From JABDKJ01 sp964609215 (GTDB lineage: Bacteria; Bacteroidota; Bacteroidia; Flavobacteriales_D; JABDKJ01), in the NCBI GenBank assembly GCA_964609215.1, contig CAZSQZ010000006.1, positions 116,249 through 180,248 of the forward strand: a DNA stretch of 64,000 bases. The letters are read 5' to 3'. Position numbers and translations under genes: made by a program. A model generated the notes under the pieces. It searched no databases. It was given only the letters and a program-made list of their open reading frames with translations, and was not told the DNA's origin. Below are positions 18,984 through 27,544 of the stretch, in pieces (position 1 is the stretch's first letter; each line of letters opens with the position of its first letter).

Positions 18984-20039
18984 ATGAGAGCTTTTAAGTA
19001 TTCGTCTGTTTTTATTTTCCCAATAGTTACTGCCATTTCATTCTGTTCTTATGGTTGGATAACTTTTATCCCCGTCTTTTTTGCTTTTGGCTTCATTCCG
19101 ATTTTTGAACAAGTTTTTAAAGGTTCTACCGAAAACCTAAAAGAGGTAGAACGTGAAATAATAAGGGAAGATAAAATCTACGATTTTCTTCTTCATGCAG
19201 TATCATTTGTTCATCTTGCATTTGTTTTTTGGTTCCTTTTTGTCATTTCAGAAATCGAGTTAAATGGCTTAACCATAACTGGGCGAATTCTATCAATGGG
19301 AATACTTATTGGTGTTACCTGCATTAATGTCGCTCATGAGTTAGGTCACAGAAAATCATCTTTTGACAAAGTACTTTCTCAGATTCTACTTTTCTCTACA
19401 CAATACACTCATTTCTATATTGAACACAATCAGGGACATCATAAAAATGTTTCCACACCAGAGGATCCCGCTTCTGCACGCAAAGGTGAAATTCTATACT
19501 TCTTTTGGTTAAGGTCTATAATTTTCAGCTATCACTCTGCTTGGAAAATTCAATTAAAAAATCTGAAAAGGAAATCGTTTTCCTTCTTTTCGTTTAAAAA
19601 CAAAATGCTTGTTTATTTGATATTGCAAATCTCTGCTCTCTTATTAATTTATCACTTCTTTTCCCTTGGAGTATTGTTATATTATCTACTCGTTTCGTTT
19701 GTCGGTATTGCATTTTTGGAAACTATCAACTACATAGAACATTATGGTTTGTCAAGAAAGAAAGTGAATGAGTTTAGATATGAAGATACTCAGCCAAAAC
19801 ACTCCTGGAATTCTAATCATGTACTTGGGAGAATAATACTCTTTGAACTCACAAGGCATTCAGATCATCATTATGAGCCTTCAAAAAAATACCAAATTCT
19901 GGATAGTCATGAAGAGGCCCCTACTCTTCCTATGGGCTACCCTGCCAGCATGCTTTTATCCATGGTTCCTCCTTTATGGTTCATTGTCATGAATAAGAAA
20001 ATCAAGCAGTTAAAAATCAACGAAAAAACACTTCAGTAG
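18984..20039 (+). CDS. AlkB-type alkane 1-monooxygenase (integral-membrane diiron)
   Basis: This integral-membrane non-haem diiron hydroxylase of 351 aa has the eight-histidine set of the AlkB family: HELGHR, HNQGHHK, NYIEHYGL and LTRHSDHH. The order and spacing fit alkane 1-monooxygenase rather than a desaturase. Hydrophobic helices surround the first motif. It would insert oxygen from O2 at the terminal carbon of an alkane or fatty chain, using rubredoxin-type electrons; no rubredoxin gene is nearby. The 3' end overlaps the convergent Smr gene by 23 bp. The exact substrate is unknown. Confidence 0.87.
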   Translation: MRAFKYSSVFIFPIVTAISFCSYGWITFIPVFFAFGFIPIFEQVFKGSTENLKEVEREIIREDKIYDFLLHAVSFVHLAFVFWFLFVISEIELNGLTITGRILSMGILIGVTCINVAHELGHRKSSFDKVLSQILLFSTQYTHFYIEHNQGHHKNVSTPEDPASARKGEILYFFWLRSIIFSYHSAWKIQLKNLKRKSFSFFSFKNKMLVYLILQISALLLIYHFFSLGVLLYYLLVSFVGIAFLETINYIEHYGLSRKKVNEFRYEDTQPKHSWNSNHVLGRIILFELTRHSDHHYEPSKKYQILDSHEEAPTLPMGYPASMLLSMVPPLWFIVMNKKIKQLKINEKTLQ

Positions 20040-20541
20040 CTCCTTTTCCAAATTTCTCATAAGAAGCGTCTTGAACTTCTTTGACTTCGGTATACTCTGA
20101 AACTACCTTTCTAACCTTGCTTTTCAAGGCTCCTTTTCCCTCTCCATGAATAACAATAAGACTTCTTTCTTTTTTCTGAATAGATTTTCTAAGCGCTGCT
20201 TTTACAGAATTTAGCTGAACATCTAATATGTACTCCACTGAATAAGCTTCTGGATTTGAAATAAGTCTATGTGCGTGAATATCTATATGATTGACAGAAA
20301 TATCATTAAAGGCTTTATACCGTTTCTGTTCTAAAGCATCCTCCTTTTGAATAGGTCTTGAATTATATGCCTGATGCTCTAAGCTTCTTGAGTTAACAGC
20401 AACCAATTGAGAAATAGCATAGGGATAATCAAAACCCGATTCGTCTTCTACGGTAAGTGTTTTTTCATCAATTATTCCAATGACTTTTCCTTCTCCTTCC
20501 TGGTCTAAGAATCGCACTTTATCTCCAATTTTAAATTGCAT
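20017..20541 (-). CDS. Smr-domain protein (DUF2027-like N-terminus)
   Basis: This 174-aa protein starts with an SH3-like barrel (FKIGDKVRFLDQEGEGKVIGI) as in DUF2027 proteins of Bacteroidota and ends with an Smr domain (VNHIDIHAHRLI, then SLIVIHGEGKGALKSKVRKV). The HGxGxG-type loop and DxH motif are the nuclease signature of MutS2/Smr domains. It may act on branched DNA or on RNA of stalled ribosomes as Smr proteins do, but this is family inference. It is convergent with the AlkB gene and divergent from the serine hydrolase. Confidence 0.83.
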   Translation of the reverse strand: MQFKIGDKVRFLDQEGEGKVIGIIDEKTLTVEDESGFDYPYAISQLVAVNSRSLEHQAYNSRPIQKEDALEQKRYKAFNDISVNHIDIHAHRLISNPEAYSVEYILDVQLNSVKAALRKSIQKKERSLIVIHGEGKGALKSKVRKVVSEYTEVKEVQDASYEKFGKGATEVFFR

Positions 20542-20589
20542 CGCCCAAAATTACTACTTAATACTGTATTTTTGATTAAAATTAAATAG

Positions 20590-22122
20590 ATGAACAAAAT
20601 CCTTTACTCACTTATTGCCTTTATTATTCCATTTATAAGTCTATCGCAAAACAGTCAGGAAAAAATTGAAAATTATATGGCGAAGGCCATTGAAGATTGG
20701 AATATTCCGGGAGCTGCAATTTGCATTGTAAAGGACAATGAAGTTATTCTTAACAGAGGATTTGGAGTTATCAATACCGATTCTAAAAAGAAGGTAGACG
20801 AAAACTCACTCTTTGCAATTGCATCAAATACCAAAGCCTTTACTTCAGCAGCAGTTGCGAAATTGGTTGAGGAAGGAAAGTTAAACTGGGACGATAAAGT
20901 GAGGAAATACCTTCCCTATTTCAAGCTGTATGATGAGTATGTCTCTGAAGAATTTACCATAAGGGATTTACTATGTCATCGTTCAGGTCTGGCAACTTTT
21001 AGTGGAGATCTAATTTGGTATGGAACGGAGTACAGTCGAGAAGAAATTATAAGAAGAGCGCAATATTTGGAACCTGTTTCTAGCTTTAGGACTGAGTACG
21101 GTTATCAAAATATAATGTTTATCACGGCTGGAGAAGTTGTTGCAAAAGCTTCTGGTATGAGTTGGGAAGATTATATTAAAAAGCATTTTTTGAAACCTCT
21201 AAAAATGGATAGAACAGTGCTATCTGTGAATGACTTGAACGCACTGAAAAATGTAAGTTCTCCCCATAACGATGTTGCAGGAAATAATGTTCCGATCGAT
21301 TGGGTAAACTGGGATAATATGGGACCAGCAGGAAGCATTATCAGTTCAGTTGACGATCTAAGTAAATGGATAAGAATGCAGTTGAACCAAGGCTCATGGA
21401 ATGATCATGAGTTTTTCTCGGAGTCTTCAAGTAATGAAATGTGGAGTGCGCAAACTAGCAAGAAGTTAAGCAATTTTCATAGAACTAATTTTCCAAGTAA
21501 ACATTTCTCAGCTTATGGTTTAGGTTGGGATTTATATGATTATCATGGTAAGTTGGTAGTTAACCATGGTGGTGGATATGATGGGTTTATTTCGCATACT
21601 GTTCTTGTTCCAGAAGAAAATTTAGGTTTTGTCATTCTAACCAACAACAACACCTTTTTTCCTTGGGCTATGCAATACAATATTTTGGAAGAGTTTTTAA
21701 ATCCAAATGAACCAGCTGATTTTGCTGCAGAACTTCTCAAATTTAAAATTGCTGATGAAGAAGAGAAAATAAAGAATGAGGAGACTATTCAATCGGAAAG
21801 AATTAAAAATACCCAATCCAGTTTTGAATTGGCGAAATACGCAGGGACTTATCGTTCAAAAATGTATGGAGACGTGGTAGTAAAGGTTAGTGGAAATGAG
21901 TTGGGATTTTCATTTATACCTACCCCATTGTTCACGGGAAAATTAGTTCATTGGCATTATGATACGTTTCGTCTGGAATGGGGAAAACAACAAATGTTAC
22001 CGAAAGGAATGGCACAATTCATTATGGATTCCAACGGAAATATAACCGAACTTAAAATAGATGTTCCAAATCCAGACTTTGATTTTACTGAATTAAAACT
22101 TTTAAAGGTTCTAGAAGAATAA
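20590..22122 (+). CDS. Class C beta-lactamase-family serine hydrolase
   Basis: This 510-aa exported enzyme has a signal peptide (LYSLIAFIIPFISLSQ). It carries the SxxK nucleophile in IASNTKAFTSAAV, the YxN triad in EYGYQNIM, and HGGGYDGF as the KTG-box equivalent. These are the three active-site elements of AmpC-like esterases, D-peptidases and penicillin-binding-like hydrolases. The C-terminal beta domain (KYAGTYRSKMYGDVVVKV) is DUF3471-like. The role is probably hydrolysis of an ester or D-amino peptide in the periplasm; antibiotic resistance is not implied. The element TATTTTTG at 20567-20574 matches the Bacteroidota -7 consensus and may be its promoter. It overlaps the next, convergent gene by 12 bp. 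Confidence 0.9.
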   Translation: MNKILYSLIAFIIPFISLSQNSQEKIENYMAKAIEDWNIPGAAICIVKDNEVILNRGFGVINTDSKKKVDENSLFAIASNTKAFTSAAVAKLVEEGKLNWDDKVRKYLPYFKLYDEYVSEEFTIRDLLCHRSGLATFSGDLIWYGTEYSREEIIRRAQYLEPVSSFRTEYGYQNIMFITAGEVVAKASGMSWEDYIKKHFLKPLKMDRTVLSVNDLNALKNVSSPHNDVAGNNVPIDWVNWDNMGPAGSIISSVDDLSKWIRMQLNQGSWNDHEFFSESSSNEMWSAQTSKKLSNFHRTNFPSKHFSAYGLGWDLYDYHGKLVVNHGGGYDGFISHTVLVPEENLGFVILTNNNTFFPWAMQYNILEEFLNPNEPADFAAELLKFKIADEEEKIKNEETIQSERIKNTQSSFELAKYAGTYRSKMYGDVVVKVSGNELGFSFIPTPLFTGKLVHWHYDTFRLEWGKQQMLPKGMAQFIMDSNGNITELKIDVPNPDFDFTELKLLKVLEE

Positions 22123-23049
22123 CGGATGGAACGTTACGTCACCGTTTGAAAATTCTACTGTAGGTGCTGGAATTTTGATAAAGCCAAAAACTTCACCAAG
22201 GGTTTTAAGAGGTCCAAACTTTTTTGACAATCTCCATAAATCTACATCCACACTAACATAGTATTGCTTAAATCTCTGAACTTCTGGAAATGTAATTTCA
22301 TTTTCTGTTCCAAAGTTCAAGGTGTTATGAGCATCTGCAACAATCAGCCCATCTGCACCTGCTCCAACAGCAAGATTTAACCAATTGGGAAATTTATTTC
22401 CCTCCGGAAGAAAAGAATGAACATTAACAGAAGCCCAATAAGTATGACCATTGTAATCCTTTAGTAAACGAGTTATGCCATTATCTCCTAAGGAGCCAGG
22501 GTTCAACTGTGCAAAGTCTGTGTGTCTTATGGATGCTTTCAATGTAATTCTTTGTTCCTCCCACAAAAGGTCTTGTCCCAAATAAGTCAAAGCTCCCGCA
22601 GAATTAGCGGCTAAATCATAAAAAGAAAAACCCCATTTCTTGGAGAAACCATCATAAAACTCAAAAGAATTTACTGCAACCCATCCCATTGCTGTTCCTA
22701 TGTAGGCAGATTTTTTCTTTTCCATTCCCGCCCATCTCAACATATCAACACTATATCTACTGAACCAATACGTAGAAATAGCATGACCATATTTATCTAC
22801 ACCTTCCCAAGATTTCGAATCATTAAATGAATGAAGTGGAGCTTTTTCAAAATCGGCATACCAAAGCTGATTTAGGGCTAACATCCCAACGGTATAAGCC
22901 CCAGCAGAGGAATAGACCACTGTATTTAAACGCCCTTGATCCAAAGATGAAGATGGAGTCCAGAAATTCTTTTCAGAATCTTTATTCTCCTGAGAATATC
23001 CTGATTGAGCCAAAGTAATAACAAATACAAGTAGTGTAATAATTCTCAT
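22111..23049 (-). CDS. DUF2279-type predicted periplasmic protein
   Basis: This 312-aa protein has a signal peptide (IITLLVFVITLAQSGYSQ). The conserved core DKYGHAISTYWFSRYS, with GWVAVNSFEFYDGFSKKWGFS and YDLAANSAGALTY, matches the DUF2279/YfiM family of small envelope proteins. The segments around residues 50-150 are moderately hydrophobic and probably membrane-associated. No enzymatic role is established for the family. It sits convergent to the serine hydrolase and divergent from the PDZ protein. Confidence 0.75.
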   Translation of the reverse strand: MRIITLLVFVITLAQSGYSQENKDSEKNFWTPSSSLDQGRLNTVVYSSAGAYTVGMLALNQLWYADFEKAPLHSFNDSKSWEGVDKYGHAISTYWFSRYSVDMLRWAGMEKKKSAYIGTAMGWVAVNSFEFYDGFSKKWGFSFYDLAANSAGALTYLGQDLLWEEQRITLKASIRHTDFAQLNPGSLGDNGITRLLKDYNGHTYWASVNVHSFLPEGNKFPNWLNLAVGAGADGLIVADAHNTLNFGTENEITFPEVQRFKQYYVSVDVDLWRLSKKFGPLKTLGEVFGFIKIPAPTVEFSNGDVTFHPLFF

Positions 23050-23208
23050 CTTATGATAATATAATAAATATTAAACGAATTCTGAATATAGGAGTTACGT
23101 TAACACGATTATAAACCCTTATATCATTGAATTAACATTACTTTTCATAAATTAACAATAAGCAAGACGAACAAGACGTATATTTGGGTGTATCCAAAAA
23201 TCAAGATC

Positions 23209-24747
23209 ATGAAATCCATAAAATTACTTTATTTATTATTCGCTTTTTGTCTGGCATTTGGAACTTCCACAGTACATGCACAAAATGATCAAAAGGTGAA
23301 AATTACAGTTAAAAAGAACAAGAACGGTAAGTCAGAAACCATCAAAAAAGAGTTTGAAGGAAATAATGAAGAACTTCAAAATTTCCTTAAGGAAATGGGT
23401 ATTGATATTGACATTAACAATTCTAAAAATGATGTCGTAGAAATCATTATCGATAAAAATGAAATAGACCAAGAAAGAATCGAAGAATTAACTAATAATA
23501 TCCTAGAGGATTTATTAGGATCTACCGCCTTTCTAGGAATCAGAATGCAAGATAATGATGGGAACGGAGTGCATATCACCTCCATTATAGATGATAGTCC
23601 TGCCGAGGAAATAGCTCTGCAAAAGGATGATGTTTTGTTATCTATTAATGGTGTTGCTGTAAATTCTACAGATGATGCAACTGAACAGATTACATCCTAT
23701 AAAGCTGGTGAAGAAGTAAAATTAGTTGTTGAAAGAGATGGTAAGAAGAAAAACTTCAAAGCTACACTTGCTGATAGAGATACCGATTTCTTCCAATACT
23801 TCAGTGGGGGAACTGAGGCTCCAATATTTAACTGGAATAGTGGTCCTCATGGACATGCGAGAATAGAATGTCATAAAGGATCTAAAGGCCTTAGAGCTGA
23901 TGAGGAAAAAGCTTTTCTTGGTGTTGTAGGGACTGACTCAAATGATATTGAAGGCGCATTAATAGAAGAAGTAACTCCAGGTTCAACTGCAGAGATAATT
24001 GGCCTAAAGGCTGGAGATATTGTTACTTCATTTAATGGAGAAGGAGTTTCTAGCTTTGATGGTTTAGCGGAATCCATATCAAAATCTAAAGTCGGAGAAA
24101 GTATTAGTATAGAGGTTAACAGAGGTGGAGAAGAATATTTACTTACCGGGGAAATAGGTTCCTATACTTCTCTAGAGCTTGAAATGGAAGATATTGTCAC
24201 TTTCGAAAATTTAGGAAACTTAAATTTCAACTTTGATTGTGAGGAATTGAAGCTTAATTCTGAAGAGCTGGATGAAAGTTTGGAAAAGTTGGGAGAGCAA
24301 TTGAAGCAACAACTAAAAGGCCTAGAGAATTTAGAAGAACTAGAGAATTTGGACTTTGACTTTAATTTCGAAGGATTTGAGCCTTTTACAGATAATATGA
24401 CTGTTATAGTATTTGCTGAATCATTAACTCAAGAAGAAATCGACCAAGCAAATGAAAACGCGGAACACAAAATAAGCATTGAAAATTCTCTGGAATTGGA
24501 AGAAGTAAACTTCTTCCCTAACCCAAGTGATGGTAATTTTAATTTAAACTTTAACACCCCTTATCAGGGAGACTTAACAGTGAATATCTATGACCAAAAC
24601 GGTAGAACTGTTTATAAAGAAATGCTTGCTGAATTTGCAGGTGAATATCAGAATAGAATTGATATTAGCGATAGAGCTGATGGCTCATATTTCCTTCAAA
24701 TTATTCAAAATAATAAGTCCTTCAACAAAAAGATTTTAAAACAATAG
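23209..24747 (+). CDS. Exported two-PDZ protein with T9SS sorting domain
   Basis: The signal peptide MKSIKLLYLLFAFCLAFGTS supports the ATG at 23209 rather than the GTG at 23188. Two PDZ domains follow, the first around FLGIRMQDNDGNGVHITSII and the second around FLGVVGTDSNDIEGALIEEV. No trypsin or other protease domain is attached. An acidic helical stretch (ELKLNSEELDESLEKLGEQL) comes before a C-terminal type A T9SS domain (VNFFPNPSDGNFNLNFNTPY to KKILKQ). It is therefore probably a surface or secreted peptide-binding protein. The PDZ-only layout suggests a binding role, but its ligand is unknown. Confidence 0.87.
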   Translation: MKSIKLLYLLFAFCLAFGTSTVHAQNDQKVKITVKKNKNGKSETIKKEFEGNNEELQNFLKEMGIDIDINNSKNDVVEIIIDKNEIDQERIEELTNNILEDLLGSTAFLGIRMQDNDGNGVHITSIIDDSPAEEIALQKDDVLLSINGVAVNSTDDATEQITSYKAGEEVKLVVERDGKKKNFKATLADRDTDFFQYFSGGTEAPIFNWNSGPHGHARIECHKGSKGLRADEEKAFLGVVGTDSNDIEGALIEEVTPGSTAEIIGLKAGDIVTSFNGEGVSSFDGLAESISKSKVGESISIEVNRGGEEYLLTGEIGSYTSLELEMEDIVTFENLGNLNFNFDCEELKLNSEELDESLEKLGEQLKQQLKGLENLEELENLDFDFNFEGFEPFTDNMTVIVFAESLTQEEIDQANENAEHKISIENSLELEEVNFFPNPSDGNFNLNFNTPYQGDLTVNIYDQNGRTVYKEMLAEFAGEYQNRIDISDRADGSYFLQIIQNNKSFNKKILKQ

Positions 24748-24772
24748 AGGTTGTTTTGGTTAAAGCGTCTAA

Positions 24773-24806
24773 AGCCCCATTCGGATTTTTCGATTGGGGT
24801 TTTTTC
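24773..24806 (+). terminator. Rho-independent terminator
   Basis: The arms CCCCATTCG and CGATTGGGG (one mismatch) are followed by a T-run. It ends the PDZ gene transcript. Confidence 0.85.
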
Positions 24807-24894
24807 TTGCCCTTTCAATTTTAACTATTAATTACTTTTCCCGTTTTTTATTTGGATGATTCCAAACATTGAAACCAACTAAACTTAATAAGTT

Positions 24895-24973
24895 TTAATG
24901 AAGCAATTTAAATTAGGTGTATAATAGACACCTATATCAGGTCAAGATCTATTTTGAGTTAATGAAGCAATTT
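24895..24973. repeat. 15-bp direct repeat pair in a 230-bp gene-free stretch
   Basis: TTAATGAAGCAATTT occurs at 24895-24909 and 24959-24973. The surrounding gap (24807-25037) contains no ORF or hairpin that I can support. The role of the repeat is unknown. Confidence 0.6.
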
Positions 24974-25037
24974 CCGAGAGACACTTGATTCAAAAAGAGA
25001 TTAAAAACAATGAATCAAGATAAAGTTTCTTCAACCT

Positions 25038-27440
25038 CTAAATCCTTTCTATTTCATCTTCAGTTCCAGATTTTCTCTTTTTTACCTTCACATTTTGATT
25101 TCCAAAAGTATATAAGAAATTAAACCTTACTTGTCTGCTTTCCCATCTTCCATTAGCATCCAAATCTAGTGCTCCGAAATTTCCAATACCTGTCCACGGA
25201 GAAGTTAAAAATATATCAGAGCCAGAGATACTAGCTGTTAATCTGTTATCCAAGAATTTTTTGGAGATTGCTAAATCAATTGACCCTATTGCACCAGTTT
25301 TAAAGGTACCGCCCCAAATGGATGGCGAATTATACCATCCGGATAATTCTAGTTTGTACTCCTTTGGTAGGTTAAACGTATTCTGTCCAAAGAAATTAAA
25401 GGTTCCCTGTTCTAATGGATTAAATTTCTCATCAAGAGCGATGTACTGAGTGAAGTTGTAGCTAGCATTCATGAAAACACTCCACCACTTGTTTACTTGA
25501 AAAGGATAACTCACATTTGCACTAATAACTCTCTCATCTGCTACATTTCTTTGTTGTAGAAAAGACACTTGAGAATCTAAGGTATCTACAACCTGAGCTG
25601 TGAAATCTTGAACATAACTATAGCTAATAGAAGTATTCAGAGTATAGTTATGAGTGTTAGTAATCTTTACATTGTGTGTATAGCTTGGTTGTAAGAATGG
25701 ATTTCCTTTTCTAAATCCTAACTCATTTAAACGATATTCAAAAGGATTTAAACTTTGATAGTCAGGCCTATTTATTCTTCTACTGTAATTAACTGCTAAC
25801 TGATTTTTTTGATGATAATTATACGTAAAACCTCCACTTGGAAATAAATCCAGATAATCCCTTTCAACCCTATCATTGGAGGTCATTTGAACCGAAGTCA
25901 GCACTCCAAGTGAATGTGTATTTTCAGCTCTTAAACCAAATTGATACGACCACTTATCTTTCTGGTTAGAAAAATTAAAATAAGCCGCAGATACTTGCTC
26001 AGTATAATCAAAAGTATTACTTGAGGAAGGTTGGAAAATTAGATCGCCATCCTCTTCCTGAAAGAAATCAAAAGTGTTATCCGTATTTATCTCCACAAAC
26101 TTCAGTCCAACAGCCAATTGGCCGCCCATGAATTTTTGCTCATAATCTGCCTTTGCTGATTTAATTTCAATATCTAAAGGAGTAATCATTCTATAATTTG
26201 TTCGAAACAGTAATGAATCTCCAGTTCCATTGAAATAGTTATTCGGTTGGTTATTTACTCGATCACTGGTATAATTTCCCCAATCTAAATCCAAAGACAA
26301 AGAATGATCGAGCGTATCTTTATATCTGTAATTGGCATTCAAATAAACATTTTGATTGTCAAAAACATCTGTACTTGATGCATCCAAAATAGCCTCTACA
26401 AATCCACTCTCTATATCGCTTATGATCATGTTTGAAGTAGTTCTATCCAATCCATCACTTAAATTTCCATTAACGATAATTCCAAGTGTACTTTTGGAAC
26501 TTAAAAAATAATCTAAACCTGCTTTAATATTATATGAATCATTATCAGGAACTGTTTCCGAAGCCTGATCAAAAGCAGTCTCGAGAAGCGTTCGCTTAAA
26601 ATTCAACGTATTGAATGTTTTATTCTGATTACTGCTATAGTTCATATATAAATTCGTTCTACGGGTCCGATTATTTAATGAAAGAGACTGATTGTACTTC
26701 CAATATCTACCATATGCAGCACCAGCAGAAACACTGCCGTTCGTTCCATAATTCTTATTCTTTTTGAGTACAATATTTATTATCCCAGCAGAACCTGCTG
26801 CATCATACTTTGAGGATGGTTGAGTAATAATCTCTATTGTTTCAATATCTGAAGCTTGAAGTGATCGTAAATAGTTAATCAAATCTGTTCCTGACAAAAC
26901 ACTTGGTTTCCCATCTATCCAAAATTGAATACCACTTTTACCCTCCACTATAACATTATCATTATTATCAATAATAACACCGGGACTTTTCCTTAGAATA
27001 TCAAATCCAGACAAACCAGCAGTGCTTCCTACATTCTGAACATTAAAAACAGTCTTATCCGCATGTACTTCTACAACAGCCTTTGAAGCAATTATATCTA
27101 CAGCATCCAATTGAACGTTTCCCGAATTAAGTGTTATAGTTCCCAGATCTTTATCTCCATGTTGAATTTGAAAAACAGGACTATCAAACCTATTGTATCC
27201 AACAAAAGAAGCTGACAAATAATACGATCCTGCAACTACCCCAGAAATTGAAAAGCCGCCATTAGCATCTGTCACCCCAGTTTTTAATAAGGCAGAGTCC
27301 GAAGAGCTATATATCGCTAAAGATGCAAAGGCAATACCTGCTCCCTCACTATCTAAAACATTTCCCTTAACCTTATATTCTTGAGAATAACCGAACTGAA
27401 AAAAAAGAAAACTAATTAAAATGAGGAATGTCTTCTGCAT
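25038..27440 (-). CDS. TonB-dependent-receptor-like outer-membrane beta-barrel protein
   Basis: The ATG at 27440 starts a signal peptide (MQKTFLILISFLFFQFGYSQ); the longer frame to 27461 uses a TTG. A carboxypeptidase-regulatory-like domain comes first (YKVKGNVLDSEGAGIAFASL). Next is a plug-like region (VFNVQNVGSTAGLSGFDILR, SSKYDAAGSAGIINIVLKKN), and then a long barrel with alternating aromatic strands (NQLAVNYSRRINRPDYQSLN). This is the OMP_b-brl_3 subgroup of TonB-dependent-receptor-like barrels. No SusD partner or TonB gene is adjacent, and the ligand is unknown. It is co-oriented with and 83 bp downstream of the T9SS type B protein gene. Confidence 0.88.
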   Translation of the reverse strand: MQKTFLILISFLFFQFGYSQEYKVKGNVLDSEGAGIAFASLAIYSSSDSALLKTGVTDANGGFSISGVVAGSYYLSASFVGYNRFDSPVFQIQHGDKDLGTITLNSGNVQLDAVDIIASKAVVEVHADKTVFNVQNVGSTAGLSGFDILRKSPGVIIDNNDNVIVEGKSGIQFWIDGKPSVLSGTDLINYLRSLQASDIETIEIITQPSSKYDAAGSAGIINIVLKKNKNYGTNGSVSAGAAYGRYWKYNQSLSLNNRTRRTNLYMNYSSNQNKTFNTLNFKRTLLETAFDQASETVPDNDSYNIKAGLDYFLSSKSTLGIIVNGNLSDGLDRTTSNMIISDIESGFVEAILDASSTDVFDNQNVYLNANYRYKDTLDHSLSLDLDWGNYTSDRVNNQPNNYFNGTGDSLLFRTNYRMITPLDIEIKSAKADYEQKFMGGQLAVGLKFVEINTDNTFDFFQEEDGDLIFQPSSSNTFDYTEQVSAAYFNFSNQKDKWSYQFGLRAENTHSLGVLTSVQMTSNDRVERDYLDLFPSGGFTYNYHQKNQLAVNYSRRINRPDYQSLNPFEYRLNELGFRKGNPFLQPSYTHNVKITNTHNYTLNTSISYSYVQDFTAQVVDTLDSQVSFLQQRNVADERVISANVSYPFQVNKWWSVFMNASYNFTQYIALDEKFNPLEQGTFNFFGQNTFNLPKEYKLELSGWYNSPSIWGGTFKTGAIGSIDLAISKKFLDNRLTASISGSDIFLTSPWTGIGNFGALDLDANGRWESRQVRFNFLYTFGNQNVKVKKRKSGTEDEIERI

Positions 27441-27544
27441 GGTGTTTGATTTGTTGAGCAAATATCAGGAGAATATTCTATGAGCAATTGCAAAATCTTA
27501 CTAATGGAAATATTAAATTACAAAAGGTAAGTCATCTCTACCTC